A program made the translations under genes and the position numbers. Of a stretch of DNA of 64,000 bases, positions 47,638 to 59,364 are shown piece by piece. Numbering within the stretch: position 1 is the stretch's first letter; every line of letters begins with the position of its first letter. The DNA comes from Chalara sp. BL73 (Eukaryota; Ascomycota; Leotiomycetes; Helotiales), in contig CAKJVC010000001.1 in the NCBI GenBank assembly GCA_918026815.1, positions 62,001 to 126,000 on the forward strand, written 5' to 3'. The notes under the pieces are model-generated. The model saw only the letters and a program-made list of their open reading frames with translations. It searched no databases and was not told the DNA's origin.

Positions 47638-49250
47638 TGGTATGCACGGTGGTTTTATAATTCCAGAAGCTGCTGGTAAGTACCTTTACGAGAAATCTCA
47701 TGGTGTTGTAAATATTTTATTCGAGAGACATTTGCTGACCATGTTACGTACAGCGGTATTCAGATGTAGGACCCCGAACGACTCCTTGATGTGATTACAT
47801 AATTGCCCGCTGATGGTTTTCAGATTATGCGGGATGGGCAGATAAAATAGAAGGAGAATCATTCGCAGCCGACGATGGAACGTATAAAATTGTGAGACAC
47901 GAACCCCTGGGAGTTTGTGCTGGTATTGCTCCCTGGAATGCACCAACACTCTACATTGGATGGAAAATTGCTCCAGCCTTAGCAGCAGGGAATACAGTCA
48001 GTCCAGTCCGCTCTTGGAAATAATTCCAACTACTGACTATCATAGTTCATCTTCAAATCATCTGAAAAGTCTCCACTCAGTGCTTTGTTAGCAGCGAAGT
48101 TAGTAGGGGAAGCTGGGTTTCCACCGGGGTTCGTCTTAATTTCTGACAAACTTATTTATTCTGTTTGGGAGCCGGGAGATATAAATCGCTTCTCTTTCGG
48201 GTGGTCTAGATCATAATACAAGCTCTAAAGCCCTCAGCTCCTGCAGAAAACCCCGATAAAAGGTTGTGCTAATTTGATAATAGAGTCATCCAATTCGTCA
48301 CCGGTCCTGGTACAACAGGAGCCCTGCTGGCTTCTCACATGGATATCAAGAAGATCAGCTTCACAGGGTCAACAGCTACTGGCAAAAGAGTATCGAAATT
48401 GGCACTTGACAGCAACCTGAAGAAATGCACCTTAGAACTTGGTGGGAAGTCAGCGGCCTTGGTATTTGCAGATGCCGATATCCCTAATGCAGTTGGGTCG
48501 ACTGCCGATGGATTCCTGGCAAACAGTGGACAGATTTGTGCAGCAACCTCTAGACTTCTTGTGGAAGAATCAATTGCCCCTGCGTTTATCGATGCAGTCA
48601 AAGAAAGGTTCTCAGTTGCCAGTGGTCAAACTGGTTCGGATCCACGAGAAGCCACTACTGTCTACGGACCTGTTGCAGATAAATCACAATTCGATACAGT
48701 CATGAGCTTCATCGAGAAAGGCAGGAAGGACAAAGAACCAATTATTGGAGGCAAGCAAAAGGGGGAAAAAGGATGGTTTATTGAACCAACTATCTTTGTT
48801 GATCCGGATATCAACAATGCTATTTATCGAGAGGAGATATTTGGCCCAGTTTTGGTGATCAAAACATTCAAATCAGAGGAAGAGGCTATTCAGATAGCAA
48901 ATGATACAAATACTGGTCTTTCTGGTTCGTTGCTCGACCAAAAGGAGAGTAATTGCTGACACTTCAATATAGCACAGCTCCATACTTCCGATCTAACACG
49001 TGCGCTGAGGGTTTCTGCAAAGATTGATTCAGGGAATGTTTCAATCAATGGGCCGCATTTCCCAAGCCGCATGACCCCTTTTGGAGGCTTCAAAGACAGT
49101 GGAAGTGGTAAAGAGCTGGGTAAATATGGCTTGCAAGAATATCTGCAAACGAAGTCGATTCTGATTAAGTATGCTCCAACTCTCTTACCCATTGACTAAT
49201 CCTCTATACATTTGTTAACTTGAAATAGCATGAAATTGCCAAGCAAGTAA

Positions 49251-49785
49251 GCTCACGAACTTTCGTCATCTTGTCTGATATATGGCTTTCTGCATATGAG
49301 TAGTCAATGGGCAGTACAATTGAACCTGTATCGTGAATAATTGTGGTCAATAATCTCCTTATAAAATACAATCCCTTGAGAATTTGGTCCACATCACATT
49401 GTTTGCCAACTTGCTAAAATTAAACCGAGAATTTTGAATCTGGAGGTGTTTGAAATCTCAGTAACCATCAACTATAGCTGTATATTCTGCATAAAACCTC
49501 GGAATACCTCGAAGGATTGTGTGGACGGTGATTTTTATAAGTAGAATAGCATCCCGTATTATGTAAGATGGAGTATTGTAGCATAAATCAGTTCCTATTT
49601 ATACAGTAGGAAGCGAAACTAATTTCACACTAAACACTCTGTGTTTTTAATTTTCAGACCTATATTAATTGACGCTAAATCTATTACAGACTAGCAGAAT
49701 TTAGATCTTTGTAGCTATGCTTTGTAGGAGTCAGCATCGAAAACTCCCCTTACGCTTGAAACGAGAAACTTGAACTGGAGTCACA
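49251..49785. other. Intergenic, no gene seen
   Basis: AT-rich sequence between the aldehyde dehydrogenase stop and a transposase relic. Confidence 0.5.
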
Positions 49786-50171
49786 CTAAAAGGAGACTAT
49801 CCAGTTCGTCTGTATACTACGTTTATCGCACCCGGACTCATCTACGAAAATAAATTGATCAGAAAGGAATTCTGCGGTTTGGTGCGTGTAGAAATCTCGC
49901 AAGTCAGCATTCCGTCCCGCTGCTATATGCCGATTCTTTTTCTTGGTCCATTTTATAGAATCCAGCGCTTTCGCTACACTACAGATCGTGACAGGCACGT
50001 TGAATTTGTTGAACAGAAAAGCCACCATCTCTTCCAAATACAGCTCAGGGGTTGTCCGTAAGTATTCACACAGGGTGTTTGCCATCGGAGGTGTAATAGT
50101 TCGGGGCCATCTGATGGGATTCGGAGAGGCTTTGGGAAGACGTTTCGACCTTCTGTATGGATAGTACGCCG
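49786..50171 (-). mobile_element. Tc1/mariner-type transposase relic
   Basis: The minus strand keeps one open stretch of about 125 residues. It reads SKRLPKASPNPIRWPRTITP, then LCEYLRTTPELYLEEMVAFL, VAKALDSIKWTKKKNRHIA, ERNADLRDFY-like NADLRDFYTH, and FIFVDESGCDKR. The last piece holds the first catalytic Asp of the DDE_3 fold. Both the N-terminal HTH and everything after this point are missing, and I saw no terminal repeats. It is a dead fragment. Confidence 0.8.
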
Positions 50172-50455
50172 ATTACAAGGACAAGTTGCAAGATACAAAT
50201 GTCGTGCCTTGGATTGTGGCCTGAGGCTTCAACCTAGATGGATTGACGCTTGTGGATATGCTAACATGATCATAATATCACGTGTGAGCCGCCAGATTCG
50301 TATCCCAGCAAAGGCTAGGCGCCAGCCTTAAGCTGGATTTTATTTGAATTATAACTCGCCTACTTACATATCAGCAGAATTCATCTCAATATTTCTTATG
50401 TGCCTTTAATATCTTCATTAGTTCCGTTCGCACCTTCATATTCACAGATCTTGTG

Positions 50456-53400
50456 ATGCCTCGACGGCTCTCGGAATGGCTCCACCGACGGTCAAAGAAC
50501 CGCTTAGATGTGGATCTTGCCGCAAGCAGTGCCACGAACATCACCCCGGACTCGTCTAAAACTGCTACTTTGCAGAAAAAGGCGTTCCCTTCTGGTATTA
50601 AACTGCTTTATAATCCAGAACACAGCGTGGTTGAGTATGTCGGTTCAGTTGAAACGCAATCATCGACCTTGTGGCTCAGAATAATACATGTTGAGGATGC
50701 TCACACTCTTTGACACCATGACTAACTTTCTACCTCTCAATAAAGTATTATCCTGGTCCACGGGCTCACGGGAGACTACGAGAAGACGTGGACAGCAAAG
50801 AATGTCGCTACCCCATGGCCTCAATCTATACTTCCGTCGAAGATTCCCAATGCTCGCATTCTCACATTCGGATATGACGCATACATTGCAGATTGGCGAG
50901 GCATGGTATCGCGGAACAGAATTGGGAATCATTCAATGAATCTACTTACTAGTGTTGCAACTTTTAGGGAGAACGATGACACCGTAAGCACACTACAGTG
51001 CTTTTACTGCTTTAGCGATAAAATTGACACTAATAGAACAATTGCCCTATTATATTTATCTGCCACAGCCTGGGGGGGCTAGTCTGTGAAGATGTGAGCC
51101 ACTCTTATATATTGGCATACAAATGTGATTGATAACACGCAAAAGGCTCTAACGGCGGCAGCACGGCGACCAGAACGACATTTACGAAATATTATCGATT
51201 GTACACGTGGTGTTATTTTCCTCGGTACCCCACATCATGGCTCTGGCCTTGCAAAGTGGGCTGGAATGCTTACCGTTATGATCGGCGTCCTTAAGCAAAC
51301 GAATGCGGATATTCTAGCAGTACTGGAGCGTGACTCCGAAGTTCTTGCACGGGTCCAAGATGAGTTCCACACTATGGTCAGATCCCGAAACCAAGAAGGG
51401 CTCCAAAGTATCGAGATTACGTGTTTCTACGAAGAATTACCTTTGCCAGGTATTGGCATTGTGAGCCAAGTATACATCCCCATCACTTCCTTGCTAATTT
51501 ATGTTTTAGGTGGTTCCTAAAAATTCCGCTATTCTACCTGGGTACATTCCGATAGGGATACACGGTAATCACATGGATATGACAAAGTTCGATAACGAAG
51601 ATGAGCCAGGCTTTATAGCAATCGCAGGGGAGCTTCGTCGCTGGATCAAAGAATTGACGGTTCAAAATCGGCAACAATATGGTACGCAGTGTAGGTAATA
51701 GAATTTACAGAAGTCTAGAATGTGACCTAATATAGGTTTCAGTAGATCCAACTTTACTATGATCTACTCTTTCATTAAGCTTTCTATATTGATATGATTA
51801 AGACTTTGTGTGTCTTGTTTGGATTGTGCTTAGATTTTGTTTAGAACGGCTAAAACATTTACTAACCCACACTAGACACTAATACCACGAAGCATGGTAA
51901 CCGGCACTGGATGGTTCCCCGTCCTGTCAACAAGCTCTTTACTGGCCGTACAGAGCTAGTGCTTCAAGTTCAAGCAGCGTTACGCTGTGACTATACCTCT
52001 TCTACTACCAGACAAAGGAGGTTTGTAATCACTGGAATGGGAGGGCTTGGAAAGAGCGAGGTTTGCCTCAAGGTGGCTGATTTGGTGCGAGAAGAGTAAG
52101 GCCCAACTACACTCTGAATATTTGATGCTTTATTTGCTGCATTAACTAATAGCATCAGGTTCTGGGCAGTGTTTTGGGTCAACGTTGACAAACCCACGAC
52201 TGCTGAAAACGACTTTATTGCAATCGCGAAGCTTCTTGGCCGTTCGGCTGAGAGCATTGCCGAGGCATTACAAGTGCTTGCAAGTATCAAGAAAAATTGG
52301 CTCCTTATTCTGGACAATGCCGACGATCCAAAGTTCGATTATCAGAACTATTTTCCATCTGGGACTCACGGCTCTGTTATCATGACATCACGTGTTACTG
52401 AATGCAAGCGGTATAGTCCCGATGCATTCAAAGCACTAGAGAGTCTTGGAGAGCAGGAATCAAAAGAACTTTTGCTCAAGGTTGCCGGGCTTCCTCGAGA
52501 AGAATGGTCGTCTTTCGAGTCTCAGGCTATAGAGGTCGTTTGCCTTCTCGGGTCACACACACTTGCACTGATCCAGGCCGGTGCATATATTGCACGAGGG
52601 CATTGCCAGTTGTCTGAATATCCTGGAGTTTTTAAACGACAGCGAAACCGGCTATTAACGTACCGGCCGCAGCAGGCTCAATCGAGGTATTGCGATGTAT
52701 ACGCGACTTTTGAAGCATCCGCAGACATTTTAAAACAGTCTCAGACCGAGGCTGCGCAGGATGCTTTGTATTTGTTAGATACTCTTTCAACGTTGGCATC
52801 TAGTGTTCTTCCTCTTCAGATTTTCAAAGAGGCTTGGAATGGTAGCAGGAATGTCATTAGCATTAATAGCGATGAAATATCTAGTATGGATGGCTTGTTT
52901 CGGGAACATATCTCGCGACTACCTGCCTTTGTGGTAGCGGACGGGGACGAATGGGATCCTTTCCGTCTTCTAGAAGCCTGCGCTTTACTGGTATCACTCT
53001 CTTTGGTCACTCGACATGACTTACAGGCGGATGGCTTATACGGATTATCGATGCACCCATTAACACACGCCTGGGCCAGAGACCGTCAAACCTCAAACCA
53101 GAAAAGTATAGCTTGGTTGGCTACAGGGTGTGTTATTGCATTTTCTAAATCCAGTGAATCTGTTTGGCAAACACAGGAAAAGCTTTTAATACCACATATA
53201 CAGTCATATCTAGATATAATGGTCCAGCGAGTGCTGTTGTTCGGTCCTACTGCCGTGGTCATGCCAATTCTTATAAAGTGTGGCTGGATTTTACAAGATA
53301 TGAGACTAGACTCAAGACTTAAGCAACTTCTTGATGGTATGTTTGAAGAACTTGGAAAAGATCCATTAGCTGCGCAAGAAAACACTTTAGCATTGTATGA

Positions 53401-54448
53401 CCTTCAAGCGGGGAGCTTGCTTGATCTAGGGAAGAGCAAGCAGGCTGCGATAGTACTAGAGCAGGTGGTTAAGATCCGAGAAATCACGCAGGCTGAAGAT
53501 CATCCATCTCGGCTAGCATCGCAGCAAGCACTTGCTATTGCATACGAAGCAAACGGGCAGGTAAAAGAAGCTGTAACACTGCTAGAGCACGTGGTTAAAA
53601 TCAGAGATATTACGCGGGCTGAAGATCATCCATCTCGGCTAGCATCACAGCACGCACTTGCTTTTGTATACAAAGCAAACGGGCAAGTAAAAGAAGCTGT
53701 AACACTGCTAGAGCATGTGGTTAAGATCCAAGATATTACGCTAGCTGAAAATCATCCAGATCGACTAGCGTCACAGCATGCACTTGCTTCTGCATACAAG
53801 GCAAACGGACAGGTAAAAGAAGCTATAGCACAGCTAGAGCATGTGGTTAAGATCCAAGATATTATGCTAGCTGAAAATCATCCAGATCGACTAGCATCAC
53901 AGCACGCACTAGCTATTACATACGAAGCAAACAGGCAGGTAAAAAAAGCTGTAGCACTGCTAGAGCATGTAGTTAAAATCAAGGAAACTACGCTAGCTGA
54001 AGATCACCCATCTCGGCTAACATCGCAGCACGCACTTGCTTCTGTATACGAAGCAAACGGACAGGTAGAAGAAGCTGTAACACTGCTAGAGCATGTGGTT
54101 AAAATCCGGGATATTACGCTAGCTGAAGATCATCCAGATCGACTAGCATCGCAGCACGCACTTGCTATTACATACGAAGCAAACGGGCAGGTGAAAAAAG
54201 CTGTAACACTGCTAGAGCATGTAGTTAAAATCAAGGAAACTACGCTAGCGGAAGATCATCCAGACCGACTAGTATCGCAGCATGCACTTGCTTTTGCATA
54301 CAAAGCAAACGGGCAGGTAAAAGAAGCCGTAGCACTGCTAGAGCATGTAGTTAAAATCAAGGAAACCACGCTGGCTGAGGATCACCCATCTCGGATTGTA
54401 TCAGAACAATTGCTTGTTTATTGCTTGCGGCAGTCATCCTTTCGATGA
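50456..54448 (+). CDS. Fungal NLR: alpha/beta hydrolase, NB-ARC, TPR
   Basis: Exons are 50456-50634, 50746-50983, 51037-51093, 51146-51460, 51510-51681, 51876-52095 and 52159-54448, giving 1,156 residues in phase. The N-terminal SesB-like lipase/esterase effector domain (about 60-300) has IILVHGLTGD and the nucleophile elbow CHSLGG (Ser150). The adaptor segment HWMVPRPVNKLFTGR leads into NB-ARC. There the P-loop is GMGGLGKS (Lys380) and Walker B WLLILDNADD (about 441-450). From about residue 830 to 1,150 there are eight TPR units of 42 residues, nearly identical. Such STAND proteins sense a nonself ligand through the repeats and release the effector domain; in fungi they act in heterokaryon incompatibility or antimicrobial defence. 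No RIP-like stops are present, so it looks functional. Confidence 0.93.
53465..54445 (+). repeat. 126-bp tandem repeat array coding for TPR units
   Basis: Units start at 53465, 53591, 53717, 53843, 53969, 54095, 54221 and 54347; the last is partial. Each encodes 42 residues with the core HPxRLASQHALA and EANGQVKEAVTLLEHVVKI. Differences cluster at a few codons (S/D after HP; E/K before ANGQ; RDIT, QDIT or KETT). This is typical of repeats kept similar by unequal exchange while a few positions diversify. Confidence 0.93.
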
Positions 54449-55448
54449 TCACATATACCATGTACTGCGGTAGAAGGCTACTATACTATAAAATTTCCCC
54501 TGCGTCTTTCCCCGTGCCACATCCAGCACTGATCGAAGGATTCTAACACATTGTAGATATCCACGTGAATCAGTTGATTAACAAAATGGCTTGGATAGTT
54601 ATGAAAAATGAACATCATAGGGTAATTTTTTGGGTGCTATTTCCCACAAAATATATGATCACCATCCATCAACAATATTGTAATCGAAAAAGCGAACTGA
54701 GCCAAATCATTTGCCCTTTGCACTTCGCCTTTTTCTCGGCATGGAATCATTGATCCCAGATTTCACGCGCTGCGCTGCTCCAAGACACTCCGCTAGCTTA
54801 TCGAGACTAGTGGATGAGTAAGGGTGAGGTCACTTCGAATTCCACTGCAGTTGTACAATCGTATGTCATTATTAGGTCGTGTTAGAAATGCGATGTCATC
54901 CAAACCAATGTGCACCAAAGCCGGTTTCGCAGCGTCCGCCTATTCCTCATGCAGTAACCCATTTTCGAAGCATTGATGCAGTGTCCACACGTTGGTCCAA
55001 AGATTAAATCAAAGAGTGTTCAGGTGTGAAGCTTGTTTCGCTTCCTGCTGTACAAAGACTAATCTCTACCTTTTTTACTACGTTCCGGGCCCTCTAGTTA
55101 TACTCTCCGGACCCCTAACGGCCCCTTACACGCTCAAGCCCGCGGCTCTACCGAGCCCCTTTATTACCCCTTGGCATGTGGCATTCCTGCACCTGACATA
55201 TTATGTACAATATTACCACCTGGCTCCAGGTCGAAGTGGATGGGGAGGACCTTCCAGAGAGCGAGGGGCTAAACTGGAGGATGATCTTAATAGTTCATCT
55301 CCTTTGTGTTTGATTAGTGGCTCAAGAGCATAACGCTCGAGCTGCGGTGAAAGTCCTTTGGAAAAATTTCACATGTAGTGTGCCCTACACAATGCTAGAA
55401 GATTTGAGTTTGTCCGAATTGTAGGTTGCATGATGAAAGCAGCCTTTC
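54449..55448. other. Intergenic, no gene seen
   Basis: A 113-residue open frame at 54992-55333 has no recognisable features and was not accepted. Confidence 0.45.
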
Positions 55449-55860
55449 TTAGCAGCCGCAGTCGTAGTTCGAGAGCGGGGGAGCAACGATTCCGTCGTAC
55501 CAAAGCTTTGGGTCAGGGAGGTATATCTCTTCCTTTTCATATTCAGTTGCTATCCCAAACCCAGTCCAGGGTGCCGTAATTTCTCTCAGCTGGCTCTTAT
55601 ATATTATGCTGACAGAACTATCTCTCGACGCTATCGCAGACAGATCGTAGTGTCCATATAAGCAGACTTCCCCTACCAAGGCAGCCTTATGCTGCCACAG
55701 TGTTTCCAATGGTATTGCAATGTCTTGGTCAAAAAGGGGAGAATGGGGGTTTAATTGTAACAACTAGGAGGGTGGCACGTATATAATTCTTTTTAATATT
55801 TTTAGGGACCCACTGTCCCTTTTCGATGTGCCACCAGCAGTCTCCTGTACACATGACTTG
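55449..55860 (-). pseudogene. Fragment of an unrecognised gene with an apparent frameshift
   Basis: The minus-strand frame ending at 55449 reads coherently (ETLWQHKAALVGEVCLYGHY, SVSIIYKSQLREITAPWTGF, PDPKLWYDGIVAPPLSNYDC). Upstream another frame, one base off, begins at an ATG near 55853 (MCTGDCWWHIEKGQWVPKNI, then KKNYIRATLLV). The two join near 55763 only through a frame change; no good intron bridges them. It may be a decayed gene or two unrelated frames. The family is unknown to me. Confidence 0.4.
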
Positions 55861-55898
55861 CAAAGGCAACAACTCAACTAGCCAAGCTTAATTTCCTA

Positions 55899-58324
55899 TC
55901 AGAGATCGCGCTCAAAAAACGACTGAATGATGCCAGCATTGTTTGTTTCATACTCTTTTAATTCCACACTGCCATCATCTCTCAAGAACGTATTAGGCTG
56001 CACAAATTTCCACTTCGGCTCTGGGTTTGAGGCTACAATCCGCCTCCAGATTTCATATTCGCCATCGACGACACTTAAGGCATCATAGAAAGGTCGGCAT
56101 GCGTTGATATCGGCTGTAGAGTGCCAAATGTTAATCTTGCACAGCATGCGACCAATTGAGGGCTTGCCGTGGGAGATAATCTTGGAGCGTTCGACGCGTA
56201 CAACGAGTGTCTCGGTGTGAGGGTCACACTCTATCCATATGACGCCATCACCGTCCTGAAGAATATGCTTGATTATCGCGAATTGAGCCTGTAGCATGCA
56301 AAGGTCAGAATTATCATTATTGAAGACGTTATTTCAAAATCATTGCTTTAGCTCACCTGGTCGTGGTCGCCTCCCCAAGCTTGCTCCTTGATGTTGAAGC
56401 TACGTAGCGCGCGGAGACCTTGAACGCCGATCTGAAGGTACGTGTAATAGATGACTTGCATCACCGTCAGTCAAAGTCCCTCACCATTATGGAATCAATG
56501 CACTGACAATCATCTGCGGTCGGAGTGCTACCCTGGTCGTATCCAAATAAGGCAAGAATATCACTGTTGTCAACTAGATAGTCTGCGGTTAGAAAAGCTC
56601 TGCACTCTTCTACTGTCCTCGCTAACTTTCCGAAAACGCTATTGTAGGTTTCTCCAAGGCGGAACCACGTCGTGATGGGCTTGCAGGTGACTGGACTAAT
56701 TGGCGGGTTCTCGTGGTCAAAGTTATACTTGCCTGGGGCTGTCTCCACAAGCAGCTTTCCGGCTCCATGACCAATAAGCTCGTGTATAGCTGTTCCAACG
56801 AAGCGAATCTCGTGGGCGCAGCTCATGTACGCTTCGGCTTCTGAATGGTGGATATAGTAGCATGGGCGATTCGGACTGTTGTTAACGCTCATTCGATTGC
56901 CATAAACCATACTTTTGACCCCATGCCGTTTTCCATGTTCGTCCTGCGTAATCGTTAATCATGACTTTGATCGCTTTCCTATCCGAAGACGAAGGTCTCC
57001 AAAACTTACGACGGTGATATTTGTGGCTTCCCACACAGTGCTTGAGACAGAGGCAAGTACTGAAATGATGTTAGAGTAGTGTCTCATGTTGACGATGTGG
57101 CAAAGGGTATATTCACTGTGGATAACCGCAAAGTCAGGGACATCAAATTCGCTAGGTTCGAATGGTCCTTTGCCATTGTTCTCACATGGTGTTGCCCAAG
57201 GTAGTGCACGTATAAATTCCGATGACCTTTGAACAAGCTGGTTCATCTTGGCCGTGTCCTCGGAGTGGGCGACACCAGATGTAGCTTGCCATTCAGCCCT
57301 TGCGCCGGAAGGATCGCGATACCCAAAAAGAAATCCCATGCAATGCTCGACACGGGGACCCTTGTCAGTGACCCATGTCTTGTGGGCAGAACGGAAAACC
57401 TCGTAGTCCCCAGTCCGGAAGCTCTCGATAAGCTGGGAAAGGGCAGTCTTCTGTACTTGATTTGTTGTGTGTCTGCATGCTTCACTGAGCTCGGCACAAA
57501 TCTTGGTCATTTCCACAGCGTGATCACCACGGCAAAGTACAACCCTAGCATGGCGTTCTCTAATCATAACTTCCCCGAGAAGCTGGGGTTCAGGATCTCT
57601 TTCAACAGAAGCCTGGAGAATTTTGAACACACCGAAGCCCTCATTGTTGGGGGTCTGTTTCTGCAAGCGAGTGTTCTCGGGGGCGATCTTTTTGGCTTCC
57701 ATCAACTTCGTGACAACCTCAATCTCTTCCTTTGTAATGCATTCCTTGCCAGGATAGTAGCCAGACTGGTTTCTCTCATATGGGTAGCCCAGATTTGCTG
57801 GCTGGTGCACCATCATAGGGTCAATGATCTCCTTAAGTTTGGCACTTGCCTCCGGGGATATGCTAGCCATTTTGCGGAGGGCGACTTTGGAGACGCTTGG
57901 AATGACCTTGCGATCTCCGTCACCCTGCCATGAAGGCATCAGCAAATAGAGCCATACAGCGCGTGTGCTTCAGGTTGCAGGTGATACTTACGAAGTAATT
58001 ACCGAGGCTGGACAAAAATAAGCCAGCGAAATCCAGCCACGCATCAATATCATCCTGATCGACGCCGCGTTCATGAAGGTCGTTCCATCGTCCATTGCAT
58101 GCTTTGTGCAGCTCAAGGATAAAGTCGAAGATGCCCTCCGCCTCAGGGGAGGTCTGACGGAGTATAATGCGGCTGCCGTGCCAGCACGCACGCGCTAGGT
58201 GATGCGCGTAAACTTTGTCGGGTTGTCCATCCTTGATCTCATTCGACGTGAGGCTGTCGAACACCTCGCCAATGTCCAGTCTATGCGTGGCCTCACGTTT
58301 TCGACGATTGTCTGTGGCCGGCAT
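55899..58324 (-). CDS. Dipeptidyl peptidase III (peptidase family M49)
   Basis: Minus-strand exons are 58324-57992, 57924-57010, 56943-56508, 56454-56357 and 56288-55899, giving 723 residues, the family's normal length. This is a cytosolic zinc metallopeptidase that removes dipeptides from the N-terminus of short peptides. The M49 signature HELIGH is at residues 470-475, and the second zinc motif EECRA at 528-532 gives the expected spacing of 58. Around them GDGDRKVIPSVS, PCENNGKGPFEPSEFDVPDF and MVYGNRMS fit DPP III. The exon 3/4 intron uses GTCAGT and was chosen because it gives TADDFIYYTYL. The small region beyond the stop holds no gene of the same unit. Confidence 0.95.
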
Positions 58325-58765
58325 ATCGAGACTCCAAATGAAGTAACACTCTCGTTTGTTTGCTGTATTTTTGGTAGAGTAACAAGATGTGAGATGAGTG
58401 TCCTATATATGTATTCGGTTGATTCAGTGGTAAACTGTAATATCCTGGAAGTGCGATCTGATCCAAGAGACATTGGTGTCACAATACGGGTCTAATTAGG
58501 TGCCTAGTAGGCATGGTGCAATTCAATTACAGTCACAAAGTGATGAATTCTGATCACCTTTAGCTTTGGGCCTGCCGTGGTTGTATGAAAATGGCGCGTC
58601 CCTCAGACTGAGTACCTCTATCTCTGGTAAAATTTGTGTCGAAGAAACCAAAGGCTTTGGAGAAGGTGCCACGGATAACCAAATCTCTAGCTTTCCAGGA
58701 TGAATCATTCAATAGTTATTGCCCAAGGAGCTATGTCATCAACTAGACGATAGAAGAGCTTTTCT
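58325..58765. other. Promoter side of dipeptidyl peptidase III
   Basis: No gene is accepted. It separates the peptidase start from the NB-ARC relic. Confidence 0.5.
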
Positions 58766-59364
58766 TTGGCATACAACTTCAGTTTTCGGGCTCCTTCGCA
58801 GCCTCAATTGAGCACATTCGCGCGGCGGGTGGGAACAGCTTCTTTCGCACAAGCCGAATCTGATAATACGGAACTAGTACATTTGGTGAAGTATCAGGTA
58901 AACAGCAGTACTCGTCTATTGATACATGAACTGGGCTCTAGCAGTGCTTCCAGCGACGATATGAAATGGCAACATTAGAGCTTCTCCAAACTCTATCTTG
59001 GCAAGGGAAAGTAGATAAATTTACCCAGAATATAACCACAGACGACGATCACCAGGCCGCCGATATGGTCATCAGACAACCAGTACTCAAGCTGTGCTAT
59101 ATAGTGATGCCACCAAGAGATGTCAGTCGTCTATTTGATCGCCCTGATGCCTTTTGCGCAGCTTGGTGAACTCCCCGCTCCTGATACCGGCGAGTTCTCG
59201 CTGCAGTCAGTCGCCCTGCGTGGACTTGGAGGTGTTGGCAAAGCAGCACTGCATCATCTTATGCAGAGAAGTTCTATGGACATGTTTATGACATCTTCCT
59301 ATAAATACATAGTGAGAAAGATATCTTGCTGTGACGAAGCTTCACCGAGATTAATAGACGACTA
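58766..59364 (+). pseudogene. Relic of an NB-ARC (NLR) gene
   Basis: Three short plus-strand frames follow one another: 58766-58978, 58966-59169 and 59120-59365. The last contains FSLQSVALRGLGGVGKAALHH, a clear NB-ARC P-loop context (usually GLGGVGKTQ) in which the Thr/Ser after the Lys has become Ala. The middle frame has MPPRDVSRLFDRPDAF, similar to the adaptor before NB-ARC domains. The rest of the nucleotide-binding domain is missing. It is a degenerate copy unrelated in position to the intact NLR at 50.5-54.4 kb. Confidence 0.65.

Larger units (their letters stand above)
43475..49250 (+). pseudogene. Aldehyde dehydrogenase gene interrupted by a hAT transposon
   Basis: The host exons are 43475-43516, 43579-43835 continued at 47638-47675, 47824-47996, 48046-48128, 48284-48924, 48973-49168 and 49229-49250. 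Without the insertion they make 483 residues in phase, a normal NAD(P)-dependent aldehyde dehydrogenase. The motifs are intact: FTGSTATGK (224-232), LELGGKS with Glu249, NSGQIC with nucleophile Cys283, and the EIFGPV segment. The transposon sits after the second base of codon 100 (CMGAPT). No other frameshift or stop was found, so the break is recent, and precise loss of the element plus one target copy would restore the frame. Between exons 2 and 3 the 148-bp intron is rather long and could hide an extra junction. Confidence 0.9.

Noticed and set aside
54992..55333. 113-residue plus-strand frame
   Set aside because: No motif, no splice context and unusual composition; not supported as a gene.
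57229..57933. 234-residue plus-strand frame across dipeptidyl peptidase III
   Set aside because: It overlaps the strongly supported minus-strand peptidase exon 2 and is an antisense shadow.
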